From contig JAJPKP010000085.1 in assembly GCA_021323675.1 (NCBI GenBank), positions 29,733-93,732 on the forward strand: a stretch of DNA of 64,000 nt, read 5' to 3'. The notes under the pieces were generated by a model. That model was not told the DNA's origin and did no database searches. It saw only the letters and a list, made by a program, of their open reading frames with translations. This stretch comes from Pseudomonadota bacterium. Lineage in GTDB: Bacteria; Desulfobacterota; Binatia; Binatales; Binataceae. A program made the translations under genes and the position numbers. This document shows, piece by piece, positions 33,841 through 45,839 of this stretch. Each line of letters starts with the position of its first letter. Within the stretch, counting starts at the first letter, position 1.

Positions 33841-35160
33841 ATGCCATCAGCTGCGACCAAAAAGAAGTCGACGCTCAAAGCTCAGACCAACGGCGATTCG
33901 GGGCCGGGATACGACGTGCATGACCTCGGCCTGGCCGCCGCGGGAAGAAAGCGAATCGAATGGGCCGATCGGCAGATGCCCGTGCTTCGGCGCATCCGCG
34001 AGCGCTTCTCAAAAGAGCTGCCGCTTAAGGGCCAGCGGCTCGGCGCGTGTCTGCATATCACCTGCGAGACCGCCAACCTTCTGCGCGCGCTCAAAGCCGG
34101 CGGAGCGGAAGTGTTCTGCTGCGCGTCGAATCCGCTGTCGACCCAGGACGACGTGGCGGCGGCGCTGGTCAAAGAATACGGAATTCCAACCTACGCGATT
34201 CATAACGAAGACCGCGACACGTATTACAGCCATCTGCGCTCGGTGCTCGAGCGCCGGCCCACGATCACGATGGACGATGGAGCCGACCTGGTGAGCCTGC
34301 TGCATACGGAATATCGCGATCGCGCACAGGAAGTTCGCGCCAGCATGGAAGAAACCACCACCGGAGTGATCCGGCTGCGCGCGATGGAGAAAGACAAGGC
34401 GCTCAAGATCCCGGTTGTCGCGGTCAACGACGCCCAAACCAAGCACATGTTCGACAACCGCTACGGCACCGGCCAATCGACTCTCGACGGCATTATCCGC
34501 GCCAGCGGACTGCTGATCGCGGGATCGATCGTCGTGGTCGGCGGCTATGGATGGTGCGGGCGCGGGATCGCGCAGCGCGCGCGCGGACTGGGCGCCGACG
34601 TCATCGTCACCGAAGTCGATCCGGTGCGCGCGCTCGAAGCCGCGATGGACGGACTGCGCGTGATGAAGATGGCCGATGCGGCCAAGGTCGGCGATATCTT
34701 CATCACCGCCACCGGCGACAAGCACGTGCTCACCGCGCAGCATTTCATGCTGATGAAGGACGGCGCGGTTCTCTGCAACTCCGGCCATTTCGACGTCGAA
34801 ATCGACATGGCCTATCTCAACGACAGCGCGAAGAGGATTGAGCACAACGTCAACGACAACGTCGATGCCTACCATCTGTCCAACGGGCGAGTGCTCTACG
34901 TGCTCGGCCAGGGCCGGCTGGTAAATCTCGCGTGTGCCGAAGGCCATCCCGCCCAGGTGATGGACATGAGTTTCGCCACCCAGGCGCTCGCGTCGGAATG
35001 GGCGTCAAAGAGCCACGGTCTTGAAGTCAGAGTTCACGACGTGCCGATCGAGATCGAGCAGGAAGTGGCGTCGGTGAAGCTCGCCTCGATGAACATCAAG
35101 ATCGACACGCTGACTCCGGAGCAGAAGAAGTACCTCGAGAGCTGGGAAAGCGGCACGTAA
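33841..35160 (+). CDS. ahcY: adenosylhomocysteinase
   Basis: 439 residues from ATG 33841, with GGAGA 11 bases upstream; an upstream in-frame ATG at 33733 lies inside metK. Marks are [19 protein letters not shown] near 63, the active-site [18 protein letters not shown] near 200, and the NAD loop [13 protein letters not shown] near 232. It hydrolyses S-adenosylhomocysteine to adenosine and homocysteine, relieving methyltransferase inhibition. Operon partner of metK. Confidence 0.97.
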   Translation: MPSAATKKKSTLKAQTNGDSGPGYDVHDLGLAAAGRKRIEWADRQMPVLRRIRERFSKELPLKGQRLGACLHITCETANLLRALKAGGAEVFCCASNPLSTQDDVAAALVKEYGIPTYAIHNEDRDTYYSHLRSVLERRPTITMDDGADLVSLLHTEYRDRAQEVRASMEETTTGVIRLRAMEKDKALKIPVVAVNDAQTKHMFDNRYGTGQSTLDGIIRASGLLIAGSIVVVGGYGWCGRGIAQRARGLGADVIVTEVDPVRALEAAMDGLRVMKMADAAKVGDIFITATGDKHVLTAQHFMLMKDGAVLCNSGHFDVEIDMAYLNDSAKRIEHNVNDNVDAYHLSNGRVLYVLGQGRLVNLACAEGHPAQVMDMSFATQALASEWASKSHGLEVRVHDVPIEIEQEVASVKLASMNIKIDTLTPEQKKYLESWESGT

Positions 35161-35211
35161 GGAAAGTTTCGCTTCCCGCGATCGGCCGAATCCGCGTCTG
35201 TCGGCGAATTT

Positions 35212-35916
35212 TCAGCCTTCGATCCTGACCGTCGAACGCCGGCGCCACAGTTCGCCGCATCCGACCGACACGGCGATCAGCAGCACCGCGAGAAGGAACC
35301 GCGGCGACAGCGGATGCCATAGCGCGTCGCCGAGGAACGCGAACAGAATCGTTCCCGGGATCATGCCGACTACGCTGGCCCAGAAGTAATCGCGGAACGT
35401 GATGCGCGAAGCGCCGGCGATCAGGTTGAGCGCGTTGTACGGAATCACCGGCACCATCCGCAGGTACAGGATTATCTGGAAGCCGTGCTTCGCGATCCGC
35501 TCGAGCATCGTGTTGAAGCGTTCGCCGACGATGCTCTCGACGAAGCCGCGTCCGAGGAAGCGGCCCGCGCCGAAGGCAACCATCGCGCCGATGTCCGCGC
35601 CGATCAGCGAATAAACCGATCCCCACAGCGTTCCAAACGCGAGTCCCCCCGCGATCGTCATCACCGCCCCCGGCACCAGGAACGAGGGTCCCACCGCGTA
35701 CAGCAGGACATAAATCAGCGGGCCCCAAACGCCCCACGCAACCACCTCGGCCTTGACCTGCGCGGGGTTGCGAAACCACTCGTTGTGCGCCAGCACCAGC
35801 CACACGGAAACGCCGGCGATCACCGCCAGAATCGCGAGCTTGAGCGCGTTCATCCAGAATGCGCGTGTGCGGTTCTGCCTACCGGGGCTGTTCTGAAAAG
35901 GGGCTGCGGCTGCCAT
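35212..35916 (-). CDS. TVP38/TMEM64 (VTT domain) family inner membrane protein
   Basis: 234 residues from ATG 35916; a longer open frame upstream does not look like protein. About six membrane segments. The VTT/SNARE-associated core is visible: GPSFLVPGAVMTIAGGLAFG near 85, GADIGAMVAFGAGRFLGR near 115, and RMVPVIPYNALNLIAGAS near 160, which form the re-entrant loops. DedA/TVP38 proteins are linked to lipid scrambling or lipid-carrier recycling; the specific role is unknown. Confidence 0.88.
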   Translation of the reverse strand: MAAAAPFQNSPGRQNRTRAFWMNALKLAILAVIAGVSVWLVLAHNEWFRNPAQVKAEVVAWGVWGPLIYVLLYAVGPSFLVPGAVMTIAGGLAFGTLWGSVYSLIGADIGAMVAFGAGRFLGRGFVESIVGERFNTMLERIAKHGFQIILYLRMVPVIPYNALNLIAGASRITFRDYFWASVVGMIPGTILFAFLGDALWHPLSPRFLLAVLLIAVSVGCGELWRRRSTVRIEG

Positions 35917-36068
35917 GGAGGCGAGTTGCACTATGATACGGGTCCGCGGGCCACCGAGACAAGCTGAGGCGACCGTGCAAGTCCCGGGTTTGTCCAACAG
36001 GAATGATAGGGCTAGAGTTCGGTCGATCGCCGCGCCGAGCGGCGCATCCTGGAAGGGAGTCATCGCGG

Positions 36069-36851
36069 ATGAACGAGCTGAAAGATAAGGTCGCCATCGT
36101 CACCGGCGGCGGGTACGGGATCGGCAAAGAGATCGCGCTCGCCTTCGGGCGCGCCGGCGCGAAAGTCGTGATCGCCGCGCGCAGCGAGAAGCCGATGCAG
36201 GAAACCGTCGATGCGCTCAAGAAAATCGACACGCCCGCAATCCACCTCCGCACCGACGTATCCAAGGAAGCGGATTGCGTCCGGATGGCCGAGGAAACCC
36301 TGAAAGCGTTCGGGCGCATCGACATCCTGGTCAACAACGCCGGCATCGCGGGACCCACCAAGCGCATGCCGGACATGACGCTCGCGGAGTGGCAGGAAAC
36401 GATCGATATCAATCTGACCGGTGCGTGGCTGGCCGCGCGCGCGGTGCTGCCCGTGATGGACAAGCAACGCTCCGGCAACATTCTCAACATCTCCTCGGGC
36501 GCGGGCCGGCGCGGCTATCCGATGCGATCGCCGTACGCTGCCTCCAAGTGGGGCATGATCGGCCTCACCCAGACCATCGCCGGCGAATGGGGCGCGCGGG
36601 GAATCCGATGCAACTGCATATGCCCGGGTCCGATCGAAGGCGACCGTATCGAACGAGTCATGCGTGCGCGGGCGGAAGCGCTGAAAGTTCCCTATGAGCA
36701 GATCCGCGCGCAGTTTCTTTCGCAGGCCGCGCTCAATCGCATGGCGACGGAAGAAGAATGCGCTCGGGTCGCGTTGTTTCTGGTCAGCGATGCCTCGGCG
36801 GGGATGACCGGTCAAACCTTGAACGTCGATGCCGGTTCAATCATGAACTGA
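36069..36851 (+). CDS. SDR family NAD(P)-dependent oxidoreductase
   Basis: 260 residues from ATG 36069 behind an AGGGAG site. It has VTGGGYGIGKEIALAFG near residue 10, NNAG near 89, and SPYAASKWG with the YxxxK pair near 155-159. The C-terminal NVDAGSIMN is complete. A FabG/3-ketoacyl reductase-like SDR, but lacking pathway context. It is convergent with rapZ. Confidence 0.9.
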   Translation: MNELKDKVAIVTGGGYGIGKEIALAFGRAGAKVVIAARSEKPMQETVDALKKIDTPAIHLRTDVSKEADCVRMAEETLKAFGRIDILVNNAGIAGPTKRMPDMTLAEWQETIDINLTGAWLAARAVLPVMDKQRSGNILNISSGAGRRGYPMRSPYAASKWGMIGLTQTIAGEWGARGIRCNCICPGPIEGDRIERVMRARAEALKVPYEQIRAQFLSQAALNRMATEEECARVALFLVSDASAGMTGQTLNVDAGSIMN

Positions 36852-36877
36852 AGCATCTGAGGTCCCGCTGAATGCGC

Positions 36878-36900
36878 GCCGCTAAAGCGGCCGCTTTTGC
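36878..36900 (+). terminator. short hairpin with CTTTT tail after the SDR gene
   Basis: GCCGC (36878-36882) pairs with GCGGC (36887-36891) around TAAA, followed by CGCTTTTGC. It lies between convergent genes. Confidence 0.45.
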
Positions 36901-36909
36901 GGAATCGAC

Positions 36910-37788
36910 CTACTTCATGATGTGATGATCGCGGACGGTCGCCTCGAAGCCGAGCTGATGGAGCCGCTCGGCCAGGGCGAGGGCCAGCGCCGGCGATCGA
37001 TGACGTCCGCCGGTACATCCAACACCGATCATCAGGTAGCTTTTGCCCTCGCTCTGATAGAGCGGCAGCAGGAACTCCAGGAGCCTCGTGACCTCATCGA
37101 GGAACCGGTGCGCTTCCGGCGCCGCAAGCACGTAATCTCTCACCCGCGGGTCGCGTCCATCGAGCGGCTTCAGATCGGGAACGAAGAACGGATTTGGCAA
37201 AAACCGGACATCGAGCACCATGTCCATGCCGATCGGCACTCCGTATTTGTAGCCGAATGAGACGACCGAGATCGCCATTCGCGATCCCGCGCCGGAGCTG
37301 AGCACGGCGGCCGTGACGACCTCGCGCAGCTCGTGGACCGTGAGCGTCGTGGTATCGATCACGCGATTGGCGCGCTCGCGCAGCGCGCTCAGTGCCAGCC
37401 GCTCGCTTTGAATTCCTTCGGCTACGGTCAGTCCGCTTTCCGCCATCGGATGCGGCCGCCGCGATTCGGAGTAGCGGCGCGCCAGCACTTCGTCGGAAGC
37501 GTCGAGGAAAATGACTTCCGGGCGGACGCCGTTGCGCTCGAGCTCCTCGAAAATCCGCGGCCATTGGGGAAAGAACAGCCGTTCGCGCGGGTCGATTCCA
37601 AGCGCGATTCCCGCCAGCGCCTTGTCGCGCGCCGCCGCGAGACGGACGACGTCGGGCGCAAGCGCCACCGGCAGATTATCGACGCAGTAGAAGCCGAGAT
37701 CTTCGAGGACGCGCAATGCGGAGGCGCGGCCCGAGCCCGAGACGCCCGTCACGATAATCAGTCGGGAACGGTTCGCAGCCTGGACCAT
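36910..37788 (-). CDS. rapZ: RapZ/YvcJ family RNase adapter or nucleotide-binding protein
   Basis: 292 residues, full length. N-terminal P-loop region is GVSGSGRAS (residues 15-23), where the family normally has GxSGSGKS; Lys is replaced by Arg and Ser by Ala. The C-terminal domain is conserved: SFGYKYGVPIGMDMVLDVRFLPNP near 175 and IGVGCTGGRHRSPALALAL near 255. In enterobacteria RapZ controls glmS via sRNA decay. It sits at the end of the rpoN-hpf-ptsN block, the usual place. Confidence 0.92.
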   Translation of the reverse strand: MVQAANRSRLIIVTGVSGSGRASALRVLEDLGFYCVDNLPVALAPDVVRLAAARDKALAGIALGIDPRERLFFPQWPRIFEELERNGVRPEVIFLDASDEVLARRYSESRRPHPMAESGLTVAEGIQSERLALSALRERANRVIDTTTLTVHELREVVTAAVLSSGAGSRMAISVVSFGYKYGVPIGMDMVLDVRFLPNPFFVPDLKPLDGRDPRVRDYVLAAPEAHRFLDEVTRLLEFLLPLYQSEGKSYLMIGVGCTGGRHRSPALALALAERLHQLGFEATVRDHHIMK

Positions 37789-37816
37789 CGCCGGTCACGC
37801 TCCGCCAGGGCGGGCG

Positions 37817-38278
37817 CTAATACTTGCTGTCCTCTTCCTTGATCAGGCGGTAGATTTCCGCCGGGTCGGCCGCGCTCATCAAGCGCGACCGGAATCCTTC
37901 ATCCTTGAGGAGTCGTGAAACCCGGGCGAGCGCCTTCAGATGCAGGCTGGCGGAGTCCTCGGGCGCGACCAGCACGAAGAAGATATGCGTTGGACTGCCA
38001 TCCAGCGAATCGAAGTCCACGCCCGCGCGATGGCGGCTGAAAGCTCCAATGATTTTGCTCACGCCGCGAAGCTTGCCGTGCGGTATCGCGATACCGTCGC
38101 CGATCGCGGTCGAGCCAAGCCGCTCGCGTTCGCTAAGCACCGCCGCCAACTCATCGAGTTCGATGGTCGGGTAGCGGGAGTGAAAGCCCTGCGCAAGTTC
38201 CTTGAGCACTTGGTCCTTGGTGTCGCGTTCAAGATCGGGAAGGACCATTTCCGGAGCGAGGATTTCAGTGATCTTCAT
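37817..38278 (-). CDS. ptsN: PTS EIIA-Ntr type regulatory protein
   Basis: 153 residues from ATG 38278. The phosphorylated His is His67 in GIAIPHGKL, and the domain ends with the usual RLLKDEGFRSRLMSA helix. It is a phosphate acceptor of the nitrogen PTS that links nitrogen and carbon state to potassium and cell-envelope control. 28 bases separate it from rapZ. HPr is encoded at 32068. Confidence 0.92.
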   Translation of the reverse strand: MKITEILAPEMVLPDLERDTKDQVLKELAQGFHSRYPTIELDELAAVLSERERLGSTAIGDGIAIPHGKLRGVSKIIGAFSRHRAGVDFDSLDGSPTHIFFVLVAPEDSASLHLKALARVSRLLKDEGFRSRLMSAADPAEIYRLIKEEDSKY

Positions 38279-38361
38279 GGATGGGGTTTTATAGACCTGG
38301 TTGTTCGCGCGTCGCGACGCCGCGATCGAACCGCCTGGATGGCGGCGATGCGGGCGAATTT

Positions 38362-38796
38362 TCATGCACTCGTGGGCTCGTTCCCCTCCGCCTCACTCAA
38401 GATTTCCCCGGCGGACAGCGCGCGCACTTTCCGCGCCTCGAGCTTTTCAAGGTGCCGGGTGAGCTGGCGAATGACCTTATCCTCAAGCAGATCGATGACG
38501 GAGTAAAGGTCTTTGGATTCCTGAGCGGCGGCGGCGGACAGCCGGCCCGACTTCACCGTAACTTCGCCGCGCTGCCGGTACTTGTCAACCGACAATATGA
38601 CGTGAGCTTCGCACGCGCGCTTAAGGAATTTTCCGAACCGCGCGAACTTGCGCTCCGCGTATCGCCGGATCGCTTCGCTGGGGGTCACCTGGTGAAACGT
38701 GACGGTTACCGTGGTGGAAACCGGGCGCCTGGCGGCACGCCTCTGTTTGCGGACATCCTGCCTGCGACGCTTGACCTGGGGTTTGGCGTTTTTCAT
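38362..38796 (-). CDS. hpf: ribosome hibernation promoting factor, short form, with basic N-terminal extension
   Basis: 144 residues. The HPF/YfiA core runs from about residue 28 to 118 (EAIRRYAERKFARFGKFLKRA, then YRQRGEVTVKSG and DLYSVIDLLEDKV). The first 26 residues are a highly basic extension (KRRRQDVRKQRRAARRP) not found in the usual proteins. AGAGG before ATG 38796 supports that start. The long-form C-terminal dimerisation domain is absent. It binds the 30S subunit in stationary phase. Located in the standard rpoN block. Confidence 0.88.
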   Translation of the reverse strand: MKNAKPQVKRRRQDVRKQRRAARRPVSTTVTVTFHQVTPSEAIRRYAERKFARFGKFLKRACEAHVILSVDKYRQRGEVTVKSGRLSAAAAQESKDLYSVIDLLEDKVIRQLTRHLEKLEARKVRALSAGEILSEAEGNEPTSA

Positions 38797-38825
38797 CTCG
38801 GATTCGCCTCTAAGCCGGAATTGCC

Positions 38826-40397
38826 TTAGCCGACTTGCTTGCGATTTGCGGACGGCAGGATTCCCAGGGCCTGCCGGTATTTGGCGACGGTGCGCCGCGC
38901 GATATTGATCTGCTTGGCGCGCAGTATCTCAGCAATCGCCTGGTCCGAGAGCGGGTTGCCGGGTTCCTCGGCCGACACCAGCGCGCGAATTTTTTCCTTC
39001 ACGGTTTCCGCGCTCACATCCTCGCCCGTCGATGCCTTCACGCCGGACGTAAAGAAGAACTTGAGTTCGAAGATTCCCTGCGGCGTGTGCGCGTACTTGT
39101 TCGCGGTCGCGCGGCTGATGGTCGATTCGTGCATCCCGATGTCTTCGGCCACGTCCTTGAGAACCAGCGGCTTCAGATGGCTGATGCCGTGGTCGAAGAA
39201 GGCGCGCTGAAATTTGACGATCGAGTTGGCGACCTTGAAGATGGTCTGCTGGCGCTGATAAATCGACTTGACCAGCCATTTCGCCGACCGCAGCCGCTCC
39301 TGAAGATACTCGCGGGTTTCCGGCGCTGAATTCGCGTCGTTCATCACCCGCTGGTAGTAGCCCGCAATCCTGAGCCGCGGGACCGCCTCGCGGTTGAGCG
39401 TCACGATGTACTCATCGCCGACCTTGTGGATGTACACATCGGGGACGACGTAGGTTGGTTCCTCGCCGCCGTAGTCGCGGCCTGGTTTCGGTTCGAGCAG
39501 CGCGATAACCTTGTGCGCCTGCCCGACCATCTCGACGCTCACCGCGAACTGCCGCGCGATTTCGGAATAGCGATGCTTTTCCAGAAGGTCGAGCCGCTCG
39601 CGGACGATACGCGCGGCCAGCGACCCTTCCATCCCGAGATTCTCCAACTGAAGCAGCAGGCACTCGCGAAGATCGCGGGCCGCGCAGCCGGGAGGGTCGA
39701 ACCGCTGTACGCGTTTGAGAACGCGTTCAACTTCGGCGGGCGTCGTTTCGAGCTGCTGCGCCAATTCTCCCACCGGCGTTTCCAGGTAACCGTCGTCGTT
39801 GAGGTTGTAAATGATCGTCGCGCCGATTCTCTGATCCGCGTCGCTCAGATTGGAAAGCCTGAGCTGCCACATCAGATGATCTTCAAGGGAGCTGCGGCGC
39901 AGCGAGGTGTTTTCGAGCGCGCTGCGATGGTCGTCATCCGAATCCGCCGGCGCGCTCTCCTGCCAGTTGTTCGAGTAGGTCTCCAGGTATTCGCGCCAGT
40001 CCATCTTGTCGAGCCCGTCAAGTTCGCGCAGCTCGACGGCCGCATCGTGCGCTTCGCTCTCGATCGTCTTGGGCGGCTCTTCCGGAGCGCCCGCTCCGGG
40101 CTCCCATTCGTCTACCGGCTCCTCGGGCAGGGCGGCTTCGGGTTCCGCTCCCAGCCGGTCAGCCTCGGTCCCGGGCGTCATCCCGTCGTCTTCGGGAATT
40201 TCGGGTTCACGAGCGGCCTCAGAAGGACTCTGATCCAGCGGCTCGAGCATCGGATTTTGCTCGAGCTCGGTCTGCACCACCGTTTCGAGCTCGGGGAGCG
40301 ACAGCTGCAGAATCTTGATGGCCTGCTGCAACTGGGGAGTCATCACCAGTTGCTGGCGGAGCCGTAAGTCCTGACCGAGTTTTACCTCTAGCGCCAT
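38826..40397 (-). CDS. rpoN: RNA polymerase sigma-54 factor
   Basis: 523 residues. Region I is Gln/Leu-rich (LRLRQQLVMTPQLQQAIKILQLS). A long acidic region II covers about 50-150. The core-binding and DNA-binding domains follow, with HESTISRATANKY near 425 and the RpoN box ARRTVAKYR near 503. It serves promoters of the -24/-12 type that need enhancer-binding ATPases; none is encoded in this window. It directly follows lptA (13-base gap) with no lptB between. Confidence 0.95.
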   Translation of the reverse strand: MALEVKLGQDLRLRQQLVMTPQLQQAIKILQLSLPELETVVQTELEQNPMLEPLDQSPSEAAREPEIPEDDGMTPGTEADRLGAEPEAALPEEPVDEWEPGAGAPEEPPKTIESEAHDAAVELRELDGLDKMDWREYLETYSNNWQESAPADSDDDHRSALENTSLRRSSLEDHLMWQLRLSNLSDADQRIGATIIYNLNDDGYLETPVGELAQQLETTPAEVERVLKRVQRFDPPGCAARDLRECLLLQLENLGMEGSLAARIVRERLDLLEKHRYSEIARQFAVSVEMVGQAHKVIALLEPKPGRDYGGEEPTYVVPDVYIHKVGDEYIVTLNREAVPRLRIAGYYQRVMNDANSAPETREYLQERLRSAKWLVKSIYQRQQTIFKVANSIVKFQRAFFDHGISHLKPLVLKDVAEDIGMHESTISRATANKYAHTPQGIFELKFFFTSGVKASTGEDVSAETVKEKIRALVSAEEPGNPLSDQAIAEILRAKQINIARRTVAKYRQALGILPSANRKQVG

Positions 40398-40410
40398 CTA
40401 ACCAATTGCG

Positions 40411-41904
40411 TCAGGGATTGCGCCCTTCCGACATCGAGCTCCCGATCGGTGCGGACGCCTGCGAAGATCCTGCGGGAGAGGCATCGCTCGCACCTGCAGC
40501 AGGGCCGCGGTCCTCGGCCTCGCCGTCAGCCGGAGCTTTGGACTCGTGCGGAAAAATTATGGCCCGAGCGTTTTCCACATCGCTCTGGTTGGTATCCAGA
40601 TGAACCGTGATCTTCGTGCCGGCGATCTGATCTTCGCCGTCATGCACCACCGGAGACCCGGTCAGCACGACCGTATGCTTGGTCTGATCGAGAACCGCAT
40701 GGTCGCCAGTGGCCCATCGCGTGCCCTGGCTGATACGCACGTTGCCGGTTGCGATCATCTCCCTTACGTCGTTGAAGTCCTTGCCGTAGTTCACGCGCAG
40801 CACTTCGCTGGTTAGCTGGCTGCCGGCCTGCGTCGCACGCACCTTACCTTTGAAGGTAACCGACTTTCCCTGATAGTCCAGCGACAATGATTCAGAGTCG
40901 ATTTTGATCGGATCTTTACCGTTCGAAAACTGGAGCGCTGCAAACCCTTCCGGAGTATTGGGCTCTTTCGACTTTCCTTTCCCCGATTCACCCGCCGAAG
41001 CCCCGCGCTTGCCCGACTTTTGTCTTGCCGCGGTTTGATCGCCACCGGAACTTCCAGACGGCCCGGCGTCGTTCGCCGGCGTTATCGCGCCCAATGACGA
41101 TGGCTTCTCGACCGCGGCCACCGCCGCTGCGGGAGCCGGCTCCGGGGCAGCAGGTACCGCCGTCGCGGCTTCGCCACCAGCGGCGCTGGGAGCGGCTGCG
41201 GGTGTTGCCTCAACGGGCGCGACCGCCGGAGAAGTCGAAGATGGCGGCGATTGAGGAACCGGCGCGGAAGCTACTTCCGGCGGTGACGATGCGGGCGGAG
41301 CCGGAGTGCCGGATTCCATCGGCACCGCAGGAGGTCCGCTCGCTACAGGGACCGACGGTTCCGATGGCGGTGGAGGAGGGAGCGAATTTGTGCCGGGTTC
41401 AATGCGCACTTCGGGGACCGGCGTTGGAGAAGAAGCCGCTTGCGGAGCCGCTGATACGATCGAAGTTTCGATGGCCGCATTTGCTGTCGCGGGCGAGCTT
41501 TGAGCCGCCGGTGATGCCTGCGATGCGGAAGTATCGGGCGCCGCTGGCGCAGGAGCCGAATTCATCGCGGCCGCCGATGCTGGAGCGGAGGGTGGAATGC
41601 TGGGAGCCGGTGCCGACGCGGCCGCGGCTGAACCTCCCGGGCTCGAAGCGGCACCCGGCACGCCACCAGATATGTGAACGGCGTCAGGTCCCTGGTCGAA
41701 GTCCTCCACCGCCGCGCCTTCCGGCGCTGGAGCCGGCGCGGCCTGGAGCGAATTGCCGGGAGCTCCTGGCTGCAAGATGCTTTGCGCCCTGGCCATCGGC
41801 GCCACGGCCAGAACGGACGAGAGCACGCCGACGGCGACAAGAGCCGCAAGCCGGCCAACAGGACGCGACAAAGTCGCGAAGTCAGCTTTGTTTCGCTTTG
41901 CCAC
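40411..41904 (-). CDS. lptA: LptA-like (OstA) periplasmic LPS transport protein with long Pro/Ala-rich insert
   Basis: 497 residues, more than twice the usual LptA length of about 180. A signal peptide or anchor at residues 15-40 is followed by roughly 270 residues of Ala/Pro/Ser low complexity. The OstA beta-jellyroll occupies about 325-445 (ESLSLDYQGKSVTFKGKVRA, then DVREMIATGNVRISQG). A further low-complexity tail closes it. The start overlaps the end of lptC by 23 bases. It should bridge LPS through the periplasm between LptC and LptD; the linker is unusual. Confidence 0.82.
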   Translation of the reverse strand: MAKRNKADFATLSRPVGRLAALVAVGVLSSVLAVAPMARAQSILQPGAPGNSLQAAPAPAPEGAAVEDFDQGPDAVHISGGVPGAASSPGGSAAAASAPAPSIPPSAPASAAAMNSAPAPAAPDTSASQASPAAQSSPATANAAIETSIVSAAPQAASSPTPVPEVRIEPGTNSLPPPPPSEPSVPVASGPPAVPMESGTPAPPASSPPEVASAPVPQSPPSSTSPAVAPVEATPAAAPSAAGGEAATAVPAAPEPAPAAAVAAVEKPSSLGAITPANDAGPSGSSGGDQTAARQKSGKRGASAGESGKGKSKEPNTPEGFAALQFSNGKDPIKIDSESLSLDYQGKSVTFKGKVRATQAGSQLTSEVLRVNYGKDFNDVREMIATGNVRISQGTRWATGDHAVLDQTKHTVVLTGSPVVHDGEDQIAGTKITVHLDTNQSDVENARAIIFPHESKAPADGEAEDRGPAAGASDASPAGSSQASAPIGSSMSEGRNP

Positions 41905-42484
41905 GGTCCTTCTTTGGCATTATTTCGGTGCTGACCTGCTGATTAAGCTGGAACACTCGTGTCTTGGAGTTTCCGGTAAGTCCGATTCCCACCACTTTGA
42001 CGCCGTCGCCCTCGAGCGTGACCTGCCCCGGAGCTTCCACCTGGTTGGTATCGGGATTGAAGGACGCGGAATCGGTCCTCATCGTGATGTCGCCGTACTT
42101 TATGATCGTGCCGCCACTCAGGTCGGCGCGATGCACGTGATTGCCGGTCAGATGCAGCACGGCATGCGGGGCATCGATCGTCACGTTCTTGCCGTCGTCG
42201 GAGGACATTTGCACGTTGGCGTCGGTAAGCACTACCGAGGATTTGTCGCCCGAATAGCTCGCATCGGCAGCCGTCAACACCCATTGACGTTCGCCCGCCT
42301 TCATCTGGGTCCAATGAAAGTTGTGCGCGTGGAGCAGCGAACCGGGAACCAGTCCCGCCACTTTCTGCATCGCCTGGGCGTCTTCCCGATGCCTTACGAC
42401 CCACACCGTGACGCCCAAAAGTATAAGGAGCGCGACAATACCGAATCCCGCCAGCGCCTTGGCGATTCGCCTAGGACTCATCAC
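41882..42484 (-). CDS. lptC: LPS export protein LptC (inner-membrane anchored)
   Basis: 200 residues. One N-terminal membrane helix (ALAGFGIVALLILLGVTVWVV, here split as residues 9-29), then an OstA-like jellyroll (AADASYSGDKSSVVLTDANV near 75, HAVLHLTGNHVHRADLSGG near 105). It passes LPS from the LptBFG transporter to LptA. It starts 131 bases downstream of the kdsA stop, so lptC may have its own promoter. Confidence 0.85.
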   Translation of the reverse strand: MMSPRRIAKALAGFGIVALLILLGVTVWVVRHREDAQAMQKVAGLVPGSLLHAHNFHWTQMKAGERQWVLTAADASYSGDKSSVVLTDANVQMSSDDGKNVTIDAPHAVLHLTGNHVHRADLSGGTIIKYGDITMRTDSASFNPDTNQVEAPGQVTLEGDGVKVVGIGLTGNSKTRVFQLNQQVSTEIMPKKDRGKAKQS

Positions 42485-42615
42485 ACGCTCCGTACAATCA
42501 AGGTATCAAGCGGATTTTTCCAAGTAAACCAAACACCGAAAACGACTGAATAGTCGCATATGCCGGCAGCGCGGATGGCCTCCATACACGCTGAATTCAG
42601 TCGCAGGAGCAACGA

Positions 42616-45107
<2,492 letters not shown>

Positions 45108-45839
45108 TTACGAACGCACTGAGGATGCCTGAGCTCGGGCCTTGGCGAGATCCTCAGCAGTATCTATCTCAAGGGATGGCGCCACGGAAGGCACCACCCG
45201 AATAGTATAGCCGTTTTCCAGCGCACGAAGTTGTTCGAGCTTTTCGATTCGCTCCAGCACTCCTTGCGGCAGGGATGCGAACTTGAGCAGAAAATCGCGG
45301 CGATACGCGTAAACTCCGATATGGCGCAGCGCCACCGGGGGAATCCCCTGCGAATCACGGGGGCAGGGAATCGATGAGCGCGAGAAATACAGCGCGTCGC
45401 CGTTCACTCCGTGCACGACTTTAACCACGCTCGGGTTGGTCCACTCATGTTGATCGACAATCGGCGTGGCGAGCGTTGCCATCGCGATCGCCGAATCCGC
45501 GCGCATCGGCGCCGCAAGCGCATCCAGGTCCGCCGGATCGATAAACGGCAAATCGCCCTGCACGTTGACGTAAACATCGGCGCGGATTTCGCGGGCCACT
45601 TCGGCGATACGGTCGGTCCCACTCTGATGGTCCCGAGAGGTCATCATCGCCTCCCCCCCGGCATCGCGCACCACGGCAGCAATTCTTTCGTCGTCGGTAG
45701 CGACTATGGTGCGCTCGATCGAACGGGCGCGCGACGCCTGTCGCCAGACTCGAACGATCATCGGCACCCCATCGATCTCCGCCAGTGCTTTGGCGGGCAG
45801 GCGCGTGGAACCGTAGCGCGCCGGGATGACGGCAATCAC
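45108..45839 (-). CDS. kdsB: 3-deoxy-manno-octulosonate cytidylyltransferase (CMP-KDO synthetase)
   Basis: 243 residues from GTG 45839. Opening VIPARYGSTRLPAKALAEI is the nucleotide-binding signature. YVNVQGDLPFIDP near 93 holds the metal-binding Asp, and HIGVYAYRRDFLLKFASLP near 185 is typical of KdsB. It couples CTP to KDO for lipid A-core synthesis. First gene of the kdsB-pyrG-kdsA operon; an 18-base gap separates it from pyrG. Confidence 0.95.
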   Translation of the reverse strand: MIAVIPARYGSTRLPAKALAEIDGVPMIVRVWRQASRARSIERTIVATDDERIAAVVRDAGGEAMMTSRDHQSGTDRIAEVAREIRADVYVNVQGDLPFIDPADLDALAAPMRADSAIAMATLATPIVDQHEWTNPSVVKVVHGVNGDALYFSRSSIPCPRDSQGIPPVALRHIGVYAYRRDFLLKFASLPQGVLERIEKLEQLRALENGYTIRVVPSVAPSLEIDTAEDLAKARAQASSVRS

